Assembly (NCBI GenBank): GCA_013397455.1
Contig: VYZB01000014.1
Span: 1,564,081-1,628,080 of the forward strand
Reading direction: 5' to 3'
From: Crotophaga sulcirostris
Lineage: Eukaryota > Chordata > Aves > Cuculiformes > Crotophagidae
DNA: 64,000 bases
Numbering within the stretch: the stretch's first letter is position 1; every line of letters begins with the position of its first letter. Below, piece by piece: positions 11,497 through 25,490 of this stretch. Under the pieces are notes generated by a model. The model did not search any database and had not been told where the DNA came from. It was given only the letters and a program-made list of their open reading frames with translations. The position numbers and the translations under genes were made by a program.

Positions 11497-13231
11497 CTAA
11501 AACAGGGAGAGGCACAGAGGGAGGAGGAGACAACACAGAGGTCAGGACTGACCCACCTCACCACCAGAGTCATCCCATGTCCCCACGCCCCGGATCTGGG
11601 GCCACTAAGTGGAAGAGGTTGAGACAACAGGGATGTCCCATCCCAAGGATGTTTAGTGTCGCCCTTGGCAGTGCAGAGGCTGTGGGGAGTCCCTGCTGGC
11701 CACCGCTTGGCTGTGGCTGAAGGTCTTTGGGATGCCCTGAGCCATGAACTCCAGCTCTGCAGCTCCAGCCCTGCCTTGGCAGGGCCCATGGGGGCTGCAT
11801 AAAGGCTTCGGGACTTAGCACAGGGTGGGCTGGGGTCCAAAAAGACACAGAAGCAACAGAAAAGGGCTCTGCTTCAGCTAACGACCCTTGCTCCTGGATG
11901 CATCCCTCTGCCTGTAAGGGCAGTTCTTTTGCTCCATGCAGCAGAACGCTCATCGCCCGTAACCACAGACGTGATTACACGTTCCCAGAATGCGCTGTAT
12001 TAAACAATCCTACCTACAGTACTGGGATTAAATAAACTAAGTCAGGGATACTGGGGAAAATTGTTGATGTATAAACATAAGCACACGACATGTGTTCCTT
12101 AAATCTCTCTTTCTTCACTTAATTCTGAATCTGGGGTTGTATTTCCATAGTTAGCTATATTTCCCCTGTTATTAGAATCAATATCTCTCATTTGAACTTA
12201 TGTTCTCCACTTCCGTGAGGTAAAACTCTGGCCTCGTCATTCATTTAATTCTGCTCTGTGTTCTGTGTGGAAACCATTTACTCTTCTGCTATTTCAGAAA
12301 GTCCTTGGATTTGTTGTAGCTGCTTCTGAATGTAATATTGGTATAAATAAAGCACAAGGAAGAAAGCTTTCCTCAGCTATCTGACAAGTAGAAATAATTT
12401 GTCTGTGCCTGTTGTTTTCAGTTATGAAAAGCGCATTTAATACATTTCAGTTTTAATTTATTCATGCCTTCAATGTGTTCACTGCACACAAGACCATAAA
12501 CATTATAAAATGCTAGACCAAAAGCATTAGATAGAACCTAAAATGATCAAAAATATATTTACCCCCTTCTGTGATCTTATTATTTCATGTAAACCACTGC
12601 GATTTCACACTGAAATAATTATCATTAGTCCAAGGCACGCACACACACATATATACACATACACGTGCACTCAAGGAAAAAAATCTTACTTTCAGGGTAT
12701 GTTATCTCACCTTTGTGATCTCTTAAAGTTGATTATATACACCCATTGTAAAAGAAACAACTGCAATTAACTATGAGAACAATTCTAATTTGCATTCTGA
12801 CGATAATCACAAGCCATAGCTGGGCTTAAATGTTTATAGTAAAACAGCGTTAAAAACTTTTGGTTTGATTTAACCCATCTTAACAATGGAGTTCACTGGT
12901 GTGACCAACACGTATGTCCACGAGAAGGCTAATTTTGGTGTGCTTATTGAAATTGGGTTAAACAGCAATAGAGTTTTCCCTTTTTTCATGCAAGTTGTTA
13001 CTTTGCTCTTACTTGCACACCTGTATTTTGCATCTATATGCATTTCAAGTTCCTGTTTACCCTTTGCTACACGCCACACACACAAGTATCTTAATTTTTA
13101 AGAATTCTAATGAATGGCCGAATTTATTTGCTGGTGACATTTTGCCTAAGAGAACATGCCACACATATGCAGGCATACACACATGCGCCTTCCCACAGCA
13201 CGCCGGTAGCGAAAATACATTGGACGATTAC
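11497..13231 (-). other. CADPS: CADPS last intron (1.7 kb)
   Basis: Bounded by donor AAG|GTAATC at 13231 and acceptor TTTTAG at 11497. The half near the last exon (about 11500-11960) is GC-rich and the rest is AT-rich, including a short CA/TA-rich stretch around 12637-12668. No additional exon was recognised. Confidence 0.85.
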
Positions 13232-13336
13232 CTTTACTATCCTAATGAGTGTTTTCAGCTGGTAAATGTGAAGTTGCAGGTCCATGCGGTCCGTCAGCCA
13301 GGTGCAGACAACATTCATCGAGCTGGTGTACCATTG
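13232..13336 (-). CDS. CADPS: CADPS penultimate coding exon
   Basis: This 105-nt phase-0 exon encodes 35 residues, [18 protein letters not shown] then [17 protein letters not shown]. The acceptor is TTTTGCAG|CAA and the donor is AAG|GTAATC. It belongs to the C-terminal part of CADPS implicated in dense-core vesicle binding. A few residues (Thr in QWYTSS, the second Val in NVVCTW) differ from the human protein as I remember it (Asn, Ile), the kind of conservative change expected between bird and mammal. Confidence 0.97.
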
Positions 13337-16300
13337 CTGCAAAAGAGACAGGACTTCTCCAGCAACCACGTGAGGGCTGCGTGCTGTGCCCCGAGTAGCA
13401 CAGGCTGCACCCAGCACACGTTCAGCGTTTCCTGCTGGCCAGCCTGTTCCTGGGATGCAACAGACTTAGAGGAGGAGACAGGCACCCTCTTTTACACAGA
13501 ATTTCCATGCGCGAGCTTTTAAATTTTAATAACAACAAACTTCTTAGGGGGGGTAATGGCCACCAGCAACGCTGCAAGGTTTTTGTGATCTGATTTGGCC
13601 ATTGATGGGACTTGCCAGCAGCAGTGTGTGCTCGGCCCAGTCCATGTTTTAACCCGTTCCCCACCCCAGTGAGAGCACAGTCCTGCCTTTAAGTGTGTCA
13701 GACCCACACTCAAGCTACTTACCATCTTGAAATTCAAACATAACCAGCGATGGGGTGAGTCTGGTTCCCTGACGGCGAGCGGAGGGGAGGCTCGTGCAGG
13801 GCAAGGTTTGGCTGTGGGTGAGGATGCTTGGTGGAAGCACCTACAGGCACCTGCCCAGGCTACGAGGGAAATGCTTTCGTTTCACCCTTACAAATATGAA
13901 AGATGGAAAAGCAGCAGAGAAATGAGCTTGTTTCAGATTGCTGAACTCTCAGGGCCCCTCCAGGGGCTGAATTTTTGCTGCTTTTCTGTGACAAAGGCTC
14001 GCAGCTGTGTGGCAGCAGCCTGCCAGCCCTGCAGCGCAGGAAGCCTGCGGTGGATCAGCGCCCCGCTCACACAGGGCTGGCAGTGCACGGCTGGTGCCAC
14101 ACAGACGAGCAGCGAGTCCTGGAGAGAAGGAAGAGCAGGGGCTGTGGCCAGGGAATCATAAAAACCTCTCCTTGGTGCTCAGCACAACAGTTGATTACAA
14201 AATGGTCTGTGTACAGAAATCCACCTCGCCTCTGTACGCAGTCACACCCTTCTCTCACAACCTCTTGCACACACAGAGATCAAAACCTACACTGCAGACC
14301 AGCTGCAATTCATCTAGAACCAGTCAGAGATAACCGTCCCACATCAAACCAGTTTATATAAATCCTGATCGAGCGCCATCCAGGTTAGCCTGAACTGCAG
14401 CTCCCTCCCAACCATCCTAAAACCTTGCATCAGCTCAATGCAGGTGTCCCTGCTGCTGTCACTGCCCCTTTGGGTGGGGGTCTCTGATACTCTCTTCTCT
14501 CTAGTTGCTGAAGGTGGTGAATGGAGATAACTGGATATTCTGTAATTGCAAACTGGTGGCTGGTAGAGGTGTTACCTTGCACCCTTCAACAGCAGCTGAG
14601 TGGCCAGCGCCTGCCTGTAAGCAGAGCCCTGCAGGGTGTGCAGCTCCAACACCATTAGCTGTCACTGGGTAGGGCTTAGCAGGCAACATCAGGGCCCGCA
14701 GGCACTGCTCTCCTAGAGCACCCGCCAGCTGGCACAAGGTTCACCAAAGCAAACAATCAAGTCCACGCTAAACCAGACCAGCATCACAAAACTGTGGGCT
14801 CAAAACACATTACTGAACTATACGATAACACACGTACTGAACCATACAATAAATCCAACGGACTTGCTGCCCTCCACCAGGAGCAGGCAGCAGAGGTTGG
14901 TCATGCTGTGGGGATGGGTTTTGCACCCACTTCAATGAAGATGTTCCTATATTTCTATTTCTACACCACCTCTGAAGAAAATGGAGGAGATAAAGGGATG
15001 GAAGAGGCACCAAAGAAACGGCATGTGGTGAACTCTGGCTTGATGCTTATACCTTGTGCAGCTTGTGGCAGAGATTCTTGCTGGCCCTTCATCTCCAGGA
15101 CAGAGACCTGGCAAGAGCTAAGAGTGTAAATGAAACTAATTGAGACAGGCAAGCAGGAGTTGTCTCCGTAACAGAATCCAACCTGATACTGTTAGCTGTC
15201 ACTTGAGGTCCTGATGTCAGACTGGGGTTGAACTAACTCTGGTTAGCTGGTGTAGGCCTGACTAGCACAGTAGACATGAAGGTGTGGTGGGTCTCCATGC
15301 CTCCCAACCCCTCAGACTAGTCTGAGAGGTCAGAGGATCCCTGGACACCTCCAGAGAGCCCCAGGTGCCTGTGGGTGCTGGGACAATGACCCAGGACAGA
15401 CAGCAGCCTGTCCTGGGGGGTCAGGGGGGTGGCACAAAGTGCCTGCTGTCACTGGGGGATCTGCCTGGGTTCCCTTGCAACACTGGGGGCCCACGTGGGC
15501 AAAACAGAGAAAAATTGTTAATGTTTCTAATGTTACTTTTCCGCAATCAGCATGCTTAAAGCAGTCATTGCCCTTGGGTGGCATCAGCTGTGACCCAGGG
15601 CTGTGCTGGCCCACGGATACCCAGGTCACTTAAAATGCCACCTTCCACCCCCTCTTTAAATCACAGCCCACAGAGGCACGAAGCGACCGCATGTTACGTA
15701 TGCACGCCCTCTCCCTTCCACTGCTGCCTCCCTCTCGTCTTCCACCAAACGATCCGCGGGTGTTTATGTCTCCCTAACAGAGATGAGCAGTCCCGGCGGG
15801 GGCAGGTCCTGCCATCCTCTCTGTCCTGTGCCAGGCACGCCCGCACGGATCCGAAAGAGAAATCATAACCTCTGCCCGGAGGTTATCGGCAAGGCCACTT
15901 GGCTGCTGCGAGCCCTTCAGATTAAGCAAAATGAAACGTTATTCTATGTTTCTGGGAAGCACTCCTGCATGCTGGATTTGGGGGAGACACAAACTCCTCC
16001 AAGCCGAATCCAAAACCCAAACACACCCCTCTCCTCTGCAGCACCGGTTGCCAAGGGCTCAGCCAGCCACATTGCTTGGCTGCATGAAAGGAGCTCTCTT
16101 TCTCAAAGCTAAGTCACTCCAAAGACTTTCTGCTTTATGAGAAAAAGACAAAGTCTAATTCATTGATCTTGACACACAAAACCGTCACGTCACTTCATAG
16201 AGCACACACCAACTGCTGAATTTAAGCCCTGCATATTCATAAAAATAAGTTAGCCCATAAATTAAATGTTCCCTTTAGCTATCACTAGTGTTGATGTGCT

Positions 16301-17377
16301 ATAAGATGCAAAGCCCTCTGATTCATGACTAACCTACCAAAGAAGATAACATTTGCATATGATTATATTATTAAAAAAACAACAACAAAGCCAAATGCTC
16401 CAAAACGTGATCAGTGCAGACAAAAGAGCGCAGTGCGGTCCTGTCAGGACACCGACCGCCTCGCTCTCCCGGGGTGGGTCTGCCATTCCCAATGGGCAGC
16501 AGGGTGCAGGCTGGGCACGCAGGGCTCCTCGGGACTCCAGCTCCAGCCTTGCATCTCACAGGGTGTAGAGGGCACAGCCCAAATGCTGAATTTCAGAACC
16601 TTGCCATGGGGCTGCATTTCAGACACATTTCTGGAGCCTGGGTGCTGGCTGAGCTATGCATGGGCACACTGAAGTAACTACTATAAATATGCTGAAAACT
16701 GCTCACACATAAAGAAGGAGTAGACCTCACTGATGCTCCCAGGCCCATGGACCCCAACACCACACACAACCCATTGCTGCACACATGTTACTGGTGCCAC
16801 CTGGCATCCCTATTTATCACCCAGAGGACAATTTACACTCAGTTTGGGAGCACGAGGTGAGGGATGGCTGTGCAGGGTGCATCCTGGTGGATGTGTGGTG
16901 GATGCCCCTCCCGCACAGAATGACCTGGCTAACAGCAGAGGAAATGCAAACAGATGCTCTGCAGGTGCTATCATACCCCAGTAACAACAAGTAGATACCA
17001 TATTTGCACAGCCAGAAATTTAATCCTTCTTTCAAATTAGTTTTTGGTTCCTCTTCTGTCTTTTACAGTGACACACATTGCTGGGTGCCAGTTTGGGTAG
17101 AGGTGGGCCATGGGTTGGCTGGGATGCTCCCAGAGAGGCATTAGAGGAGCTGGAACATGCTGAGGGGTAAGCTTCCATGGCTGCCCATCCAACACCCCAA
17201 ACAGTTCCAGCAATAAGAGCAATAAAATTCCTCCTTTCCCCCCCTCTCCTTTTTTGTCAAATGCAAAAGCATGATCAATAAGTTGCTGAAATAGCAAGTT
17301 CATCTCTGAATACATAAATTGAAAAAAAAAAAAAGAATAAATCTGCAAGTAACACACTGAGTGTGGCACATTTTATC

Positions 17378-17395
17378 AAAAAAAAAAAAAAAAAA
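17378..17395 (+). repeat. Poly(A) tract in CADPS intron
   Basis: An uninterrupted run of 18 A on the plus strand, with a second A-rich run at about 17322-17334. No retroposed body was recognised on either side. Confidence 0.85.
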
Positions 17396-20300
17396 GCGCC
17401 CTGTGCCGGGCTCCTGCGCTTTCCGGGAGGTGGTGTCATTACACATACCCAGGAACATCTGCAAACCCCCGTCTTCTTTGGTGTGAGCTGAATGGAAGCC
17501 TGACCTCCTGTTCCTTGCCATGAACCTTGAGTTCACACTCATATTTTACATGTTACAGGAAGCCACAGCTCACCCCAGGGGTGCTGCAAACAGAAGCTCG
17601 TAAGCCAGATGCAACACTGCTTCTTAAGGCACCTGAAGGAGCTGTATTCTTCATTCAAAAGCTTACATACTAGTAGCTTAAGGTCACTTCAGCTTTTGTA
17701 AAGAGTGGGACAAAACCAGGAATGCTTATAGGGCTGGGTTGTCAGCAGGGTAGCAGAGGGATTACAAGGAACCTGTGACTCTGCCTCTTTCTGCCTTTAC
17801 TGGTAGTTTTTTTGTGTGTGAACAAGTGCCATACAACAGATTGAGGCTGGTATAAAGGCCTGGGACTGTGCAAGAGCACCCCGCTGAGCCTCAGCTGTGC
17901 TTGCAATTAGCAATAGGCATGAAATGATTATTGTTGTGGTGGCTGATGGCAATCTGAAGTGACAAGTTTTATGGGGGAAGTTGTAGTAGGGATGTTCAGC
18001 AAGTTTCTGCAAACCATTAATCGAAGGCTGCAGCACAGTTTAGTCAAAGCTATTTTATGTCATTCCAAAGGTCTCACAAGGATGCTGAAAGAATATTTTT
18101 CTGCTCTCAGTGCCTTGGAATGGAGTTTTTCTAGGTCAGGGATTCTTTACTGCCCTATTTAGTGTCAAAAATACCCATTTGCCTCAAATTAGCAGAAAGC
18201 TTGTAGTTAAGGGCTGGAGATTAGGCATACAAAATTACTCAGCAGGTGACTGCTGGGTGGATTTGGGGGTTGAGAAGTCTTTAAAACTGACTACAAGACA
18301 TTATATACTTCTGACAAAAGAACATAGTAATCCTACCTGCTTGCTTTAACCACTGTTGTTTGTCTATTATTATGTGCTTTAATGCTCATAAGAGCAAAAC
18401 TACTGGTGATACTACTCAATTACCATAGTAACTCTCCCCTATGACCTCTCATTTCAGTACTCGCTTTCTAACCAGAACCAATCCAAGCAGGGTAAATCTA
18501 TTTAAAACCGAGACACACATTGCACGAGGAGGCTTCGAATGCCGGCTGGCTCCCTCTCTTTGTCCGGGACACAGACTTGTTTTGAAATGCTCAAAGGCAG
18601 CTTTGAAATGAACCCATGAATTCAAGGTGTTTCAAAGGTGAGGGACTGGACGTCGGGCGGCTGTGAGGCAGCAGCACCAAGCCCGCCCGCACAGAGCGAG
18701 GGGACCACAGAGGTGGGAAGGGAGAGAGGAACATGCCGACTATGAGTCTTATTTCCCAAAGTAAAACTGAACCTGCTCTCAGGCAACAGCCCTCTCCCAA
18801 GGAGACTCAATTAGCCAGGGAAAAAAAAAAAAAGAATTAAAAAATTACCGACTCTTTGTATCTGGTGTTTGCACCCCCATCCAATGGGCCAGAAGCTCAG
18901 CTGGTGGAAAGCACAGTAGGGCTGTGCTGATTTACAACTGCTGACAGTACGTGACAGCCGAGAGAGCCGTGTCCATCCCCATCCTGGGCAGCTCTGAGAT
19001 CGAATTCGGTATTCAGCGTTGTCACACGCCTTCACAGCAGCCACCTCCCCTTGGCAGGTGTCATCTCCACAGGGAAGGTAGGGGTGCAGCCACAGCAGCT
19101 CAGGACCATGCTTCCCAGGGGCCAGCTCTGCACACGCAGCTGCATGAAGACTTGCTGGGTGAACGGGAGCAGGAGCTCTTCTCGTGAAGTCTGCCTGCTC
19201 TAGGGACCAGTGTGTGCTCCTGTGTTTGCTCATGGTGTGCCCTGGACATGCACACAGCCAGGCTGGTAGACACAAAGCCGTTTGCAGGCCTCTTAACTCA
19301 AAGCCCAGGCTGCTCGACAGCAATCATGGAAGGACCTCTCTTGTCCCTCTGGTCTTCTGTGATGATCAAGGTTTTCCTCTCCACCTTCCCTCAATATTTC
19401 TTTTGCTGTTGATCCCAGAGAGCCATTGCAAATAGTACAACTTGTTAAAGACAGCAAGCATGAAGTGTAGAGCCTCATGGTCAATGCACTTTCCCACTCT
19501 TTTCTTTAAAAAACCCAAAAGAGATGTTCCCCAAGCCTGAATGTACACAGGTGATACTGGTTTGAGAGCCTCCTGCTAAGGCCAGCTCAGCCGGGATGCT
19601 GGATGTGGCTGAGAGCAGTGGTGGGACAAAGTGTGCCTGCTGCCCTGCTCCCAGCCTGTGCGACCAAACATCTTGGCTGGGCTGCCAGAGCTGAGCCCCG
19701 GCTGTTTCTCAGGCTATGTTTTGGAAACCTGGGCTTTTTTGCTGCAGAAGGAGATTTGCCATCCCTCAGGTTGACCCACAGCTGGGAAGGTGGGGAAAGA
19801 CCAGGGACAGGGCCTTGTTGACACAGGTCCATCTGAAACTCTTGAGCTAAGACACATGGTGATGGCCCTGGAGGAGGATGTGGCATAACTCAGGCAGAAC
19901 TGCAGTCCCTCAGGTGCACACATAGCTCCAGTCCCCAGTGTTGATGGGGACAGACCTGTCACACGATGAAGAAGGAAGAGGCACATCTCTCCCCTGCAAG
20001 GACACATTTTCTGCATGGCAAGTGGAGACCTGCCCATGTAACTATCCCCATCCTATGCAGCCATAAACTTTTCTTCTAACTACTCAACAAAGCCCATCCT
20101 CTGCATCAGGTCACTCCAAGGTGCCCTGCTCACCAGCTCCCCCTTCCCTGCCATTCACCAGGGAACCAGAGGAGCCATCCAAAGGCAGCCCAGCATTTTG
20201 AGCTACAAAACCTCCTCCAGCACAGAGGGCCAATCCTGCAGTGGGGTCAGGGGCTCATCCCCCACAGGCAAAGAGCATCTGGCTTGGTTGTGTCCTGGTC

Positions 20301-20920
20301 GCAGCCACGGGTGGCATCAATAATAAAGCAGCGACTCTCTCAATTTACACCTGCTGAGGATTTGGCCCATTCCCCCAAGCCTTGTGGAGCCAAGGCTCAG
20401 GGGACCACGTATTGCACCTCTGAGCATGCCTGGAAGCAGAGAAATTGGTGTGACATTGTCCACGTCACAGAAATGAAGTTTAGCGGTTGTGGATCTAAGA
20501 GCACACAGCTAACCAGAAAATAAGCAATGAGTTAATATCACGGGCATTGATCAGCTAGTCTTACAATTAATGCTTCCAATAAAAAAAAGCTCCCCCTTTT
20601 TATTCAACAGAATAAGAAATTAAACACTTGTGGGCTCATTCTAAAGAATGAATGAAATTGAATAAGCTACCTAGCACTTGAGATTCCCAGCGAGTGCTTG
20701 AATAGAGCAAACCTCCTGAGTTGAATGGATTGCCTTTTGGGACCAATTTGTCTCTTTTCACTCTTTATTCCTCCTTTTTTGCTGACAGATGTACAAAGGC
20801 GGAACTGCGCTGTGCAGCTTAGCTACATGCACCCACAGCAGCTGTCACTTTTGTCGAGCAAGTTAATCAAGCAAATGCCACCATATCCCACTTTCTATAA
20901 GGAACAACATGTTATAGACA

Positions 20921-21032
20921 TTTTTTTTTTTTGACAGGGAGGGAGGGAAAAAAAAAAAAGGGGGGGTTTGAGTAGCTGGTATTTTTTTTTTTTCTCTCCT
21001 CTGTGTGTAAAAAAAAAAAAGGGGGGGGGGGA
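20921..21032 (+). repeat. Alternating homopolymer cluster (T, A, G runs)
   Basis: In about 110 bp there are T12, A12-G7, T12 and A12-G10 runs separated by short unique spacers. Two A12Gn junctions lie about 65 bp apart. Confidence 0.9.
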
Positions 21033-24000
21033 AGCAGCCAAAGCCGGTAGCACAAGCTGACACTTTTGTTTTGCAGCAGAACAAATATTTAATATGATTT
21101 TAACTCTAATTTGTACTAGAGGGAGAGCTGTCCGGTTTTAATTAAATTTAAGGGACTTAGGGGAACGCGGTTAAAAAAGAAATGGAAGCTTTTTGTTTGC
21201 ATTAACGCTTGTTGGTAATAATATATTGATTGTCAATTGCTAAGCCCAAAAGATTAGTGTAGTAAATACTATTATCTGAATGCCACAAGTGAAGTGCTAG
21301 CTTCCCGTCCCCGCTTTTCCCTTTGTGAGGCAGTTTGAATCACTGGTTGTTATTTATACATTTTCTTTGATAAAACCAACTTGTGTGGCTGATTTTTTTT
21401 AAACCCTGCCTCATTAAGTGCATAATAGCATTTACGTGCAGGGCTTTCTGCTTTTTAGCCTTTCAAGCTTAAGCTTATATTCCTCTCTCACAACCATGTT
21501 TCAAAACTTGGGATGTTCACAAACAATTGGATACACACCAATATTGTATATATCAGATGCTCTCTTGCTATTGCCAAAGACTAGAAAATAACAGAACATT
21601 ATCCACGAAGAGTAAATAAATAGTTATCGTCCTGCTACGCTGCCGCCCGCCAGATAACAACACTGCCTGATCATTAGTTAGCTTTTCTATTGTACGTAAT
21701 TCTTTAACTGCATATACTGTCGTTAGGTATGCAAGAGTTGACATCAAAAGTAGGTCTTTTGGTGTAGCTCTCCAGAGCACACAGCAGCAAAGCACCGAGA
21801 GGGCTCCGGGCAGCCCTCGGTTTGCTGTTGGAAGGGTGATTTCCCCCCCAAATCCACAAACTTCTGAAAGTATCTTCTCTTTCAGAAAACAAATCTACAT
21901 TTTGGTAACAGATTGCACTGTGCTAATTTAACTTCCCCATGGGGTCTTCGGCGCACAAATTGGAAGTGTTTAGGATACGTGACCTCTTTGCCAGTCTCTG
22001 GACTCTACGCTTGCACCTTGCCCGTACGAGCAAAGCCTCCATCAGCTGTGCCTGGCAGGGCTCTGCTGGTGCCCGGGCAGGCAGTCCTCACAAGAGGCAA
22101 CATGACCCTCATTTTCTGAATTAAACCTCTTTATTAAACTCTGTGCTAAATTCTAGAGCTCTAGTAAAGTGCCAACAATTCAATAAAAATCCCCTGAAAC
22201 CTCAGGGTCTTGGTTGTTTTCTTTATACTTTATTACTTTATTCTATCAAAGCCTCGTGAATCTGTGTGGAGCCTCCCAGGTCACACTCGCACTGAGCCAT
22301 TACCGAAATAAACGGCTGCACTGCTTTTTCCTGGGATTTTTTGTATTGCTATAATGGTATCACTGCAAGTACATACAGTATATTCTTTCAACATCCACCC
22401 CTGTGCCGCAATTTCTGGATGCCTTTTACTCTAGTTTATATTCCTTAACTATGAAATTTCATTCACGTTGACAATGTAGCTACTCGAGGAATTTATGAAG
22501 TCAAAGGGGCTCGATATTAAAATAATTTGTATTATTATTTAATAAAGTCATAGTCTCAGCATTGCATAATGGGGTTAAGCTGCTAGCCAGAGCAACTCAT
22601 CATCTGTCTAGGGTGCAAAAAAAAAACACCGAATTACATTATCTCCCCCCCCCCCTTTCCTCTTCCCAAGAATAAATCACAAAAAAACTTAGCGTAAGAG
22701 CTCTGCCTTCAAACAGGGAAGAGAATTCAGAATGAAAGCTGAAACGCAGACCCAGGCGCATCGAAGTGCCGCACGCTTTTTGCAGTACATATGGTACCTG
22801 CGCTCACCCCCTGCTCGGGGAGTGAGGCACGGGGTGCCTCCGGCTGCCGCTGCGCACCGACTCAGCTGGGAGACGGGCTCAGCAGGGCACTGCCACGGGG
22901 GTTGGTGGGAGGGAGGTGCAGAGCTCCTTGTGGGGATGTTTTCTGCGTGTTCTGGTGGGATTGCACAATTACCCGCTCGCCAAAGGGGCACAACTCATCC
23001 TGCACGCTCCTCGCTGCAAATTTCTCTCAGCTTTTAAGCCAAAAGAATTTTATTCCATACATTATGCTCTAAATTTTAGGGAGGAAAAGGAGGAGCGACA
23101 TCTCCCACATCAGTGGGGCCAAGGTCCCCAGCAAATAAAGATGCCCAAGAAGACCATCTCTAACACTCTCTGCTTTCAGTGCTGCACAAAATCAGTTAAA
23201 AACACCTACATGTGTTTTCTGCAGCTGCAACTCCACACGCTGGGGTGGGTGAAGGTTTGTTTACTCCACCCGTCAGTGGTTTTGCAGGCAATCCAGGCGC
23301 TCTGATCACACTGCAAAGGATTCCCATCACAGGTACACAGCCAGATGGAGATAGAAAAGGACCTGCAGACAGTATTACACCCTCACTAGAGAAGGAACAA
23401 CTCTGCTACTGGGGATGCAATGGCTTGTACTTAGGGGTTTCCAAGCTGTATGTCAGGGTGGTCTATCCTGTTAGCCAGATGCCAGAATCTCTGTCTAGGC
23501 AAAATCCAAGGCAAAGGTGAGGGCAGGGCAGCTCTGGGGACAAGCCAATGTCCTCCTGAGCTTCCTCCGCGGGGAAGATCTCACTGGAAGAGCTACCACA
23601 ACATTGGGTCATCACCTCCTCCAGTCAGGGATGTCCTGGTCCTAGCACACGGGGACAGCACACCCTACACCAGCCGGAGCACTGACCACCTCTAAATAAA
23701 GCCCAGGAGGAGGGCAAACCCACGTGCTGGCCAGAACTGGATGGAGGGAAGCAGGCAGAGAAAATTGTGAGGGAGACAGCTATTTATCTATGGCAGGGTG
23801 CCAGGGGCAATGCAGCACCTGATGCTCTACACTCGTGGTGATTCAGGAAGTAAGCCCGCTGACGTCGGTCCTGGCAGCACCTCTAACTTCTCTCTCCTTC
23901 CCAGTGTCCTCAAACCAGGGGCACCCCAGGATTAAACCTGCAGCTTTGCAGGCTGAGAGCCTCAGTGGGTGCCTCCTTCCCTCTCTGAGACAGGACAGCC

Positions 24001-24364
24001 CCAGTCCTCGAGCATCACATTATATATCAGCAGGAAACACTGCCTTTCAGGTCACAGGTGAAGCCTGTCCCGGCTATGTGCAACCCTGAGCTGGAAGACC
24101 CTGTCTATGCTGGGCGTGGTGGAAGGCAGCACCCCACATACCCACACAGAGAGGACAGAGCTCTTTCTGGGGCTCTGGGGACACTGTCAGGCTGGTGCTG
24201 GGTGCCTGACCCTCACCCTTCACTGTAGACAGAGTCCAGCAATGTGTACAGAACCTGCTGGGAATTGCCAAACAAACCCCCCCAAAACCTGCTGCTTTGC
24301 AGGATTTTGTAGACCTTGGTTTTCCTAAATCAAAGATCTTCTGCATAAAAATACATAAAGGCAT

Positions 24365-24379
24365 GCACACACACACACT
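24365..24379 (+). repeat. (CA)n microsatellite
   Basis: A short CA dinucleotide run within the large CADPS intron. Confidence 0.85.
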
Positions 24380-25440
24380 AACCCACTTCTGAACGGATGT
24401 TTGTTCTCAAATACTTTTTTAAACCTATAAAATATTCTCTGCTTATTTCCATTTTTCAAAAAAGAAATGGAAGCTGACATGTTAAAATCTGAGTTTCTAT
24501 ATAAAGCACCTTAGTAAAACACAATATCCACACAAAATGCTGCTTTTTTTTCCATCCTGATTGTAGGGCTCTGTTAGTGCAAGGCAGTTAGGATATAGTA
24601 GGGTGCAAAGTTGCTCCATAAGATGCAAACCAGTAATGCATGCTATGGGATACTCCAATTACACTTGCTATCAGATGGAATGGAGTGCTGTCATGAAGTG
24701 GGACTCGATAGACTTTAGCTGGCTCTTTTATAGCCTACAAATTCAAAAATGTAGATGGAGGCTGCCAGGGTGTCCTGGTCCTGCGCATGGGAAGGAGTAG
24801 CTCCCCTGGTATCATTCTTGGGGTTACAGACTGGAGAAAACGCCCTCCCTGCCTGAGTCCTGCTAAGCATTTTTGAGCGCTGATATCATACATCCCGGGC
24901 GAGGTTTAAAGGAGCACCGGGAAAGGAAAGAGCTGCAGATCAAGAGAAACGAAGTGACCTGGGCCGGCTAATCTCGCACGCACCGCTGGCTGGCGCAGGC
25001 AGTGGCAGTGATTGTGTGGGGCTGGATTGCAGCGGGAGGAAAGGAAAAAGAGGGATTGAAGGCGCTGCTGGAAATCAGACAATTCTTCATTGTCCATGCA
25101 GGGGCTGTCGGCTCAACCCTGTGCACACCGGGAGTTTCTTTGGGCTAAGGCCCTTTGCAGAGCCCGGAGGGAGGGAGCAAAGCTGCTCGCAGTGGGGGGC
25201 TCGGCTCGTGGCTGCTGTGCCCCGGGGCTGGGGTTCAGCCCCACACATCTGTGTGCACCGGGATGTCCTGGCCCTTCCCACGCTCCTCACGCACCCAGGC
25301 TCAGCTCAGCTGGCACCCGTGTGGGCTGGGGCTCACAGGGAACGCCAGCACCTTCAGGTTCTCCATCCTGATGACCCACAAGGTTGGAGCTTCCTTCTCT
25401 TAAAGGAATCTGGAAGGCAGTTTCAGCTCAAAGCACACTC

Positions 25441-25490
25441 TCTATATATGTCTCATATATATATACACACACATATACACCATACACAGT
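25441..25490 (+). repeat. (TA)n/(CA)n microsatellite
   Basis: Mixed TA and CA dinucleotide repeat in the large CADPS intron, imperfect over about 50 bp. Confidence 0.8.

Noticed and set aside
12995..13522. Plus-strand 175-codon open frame
   Set aside because: It is the antisense shadow of the penultimate CADPS exon (13232-13336) and its surroundings.
24640..24715. Possible CR1 fragment (GGGACTCGATAGAC)
   Set aside because: Only a dozen bases resemble CR1 and the flanks do not follow the consensus order.
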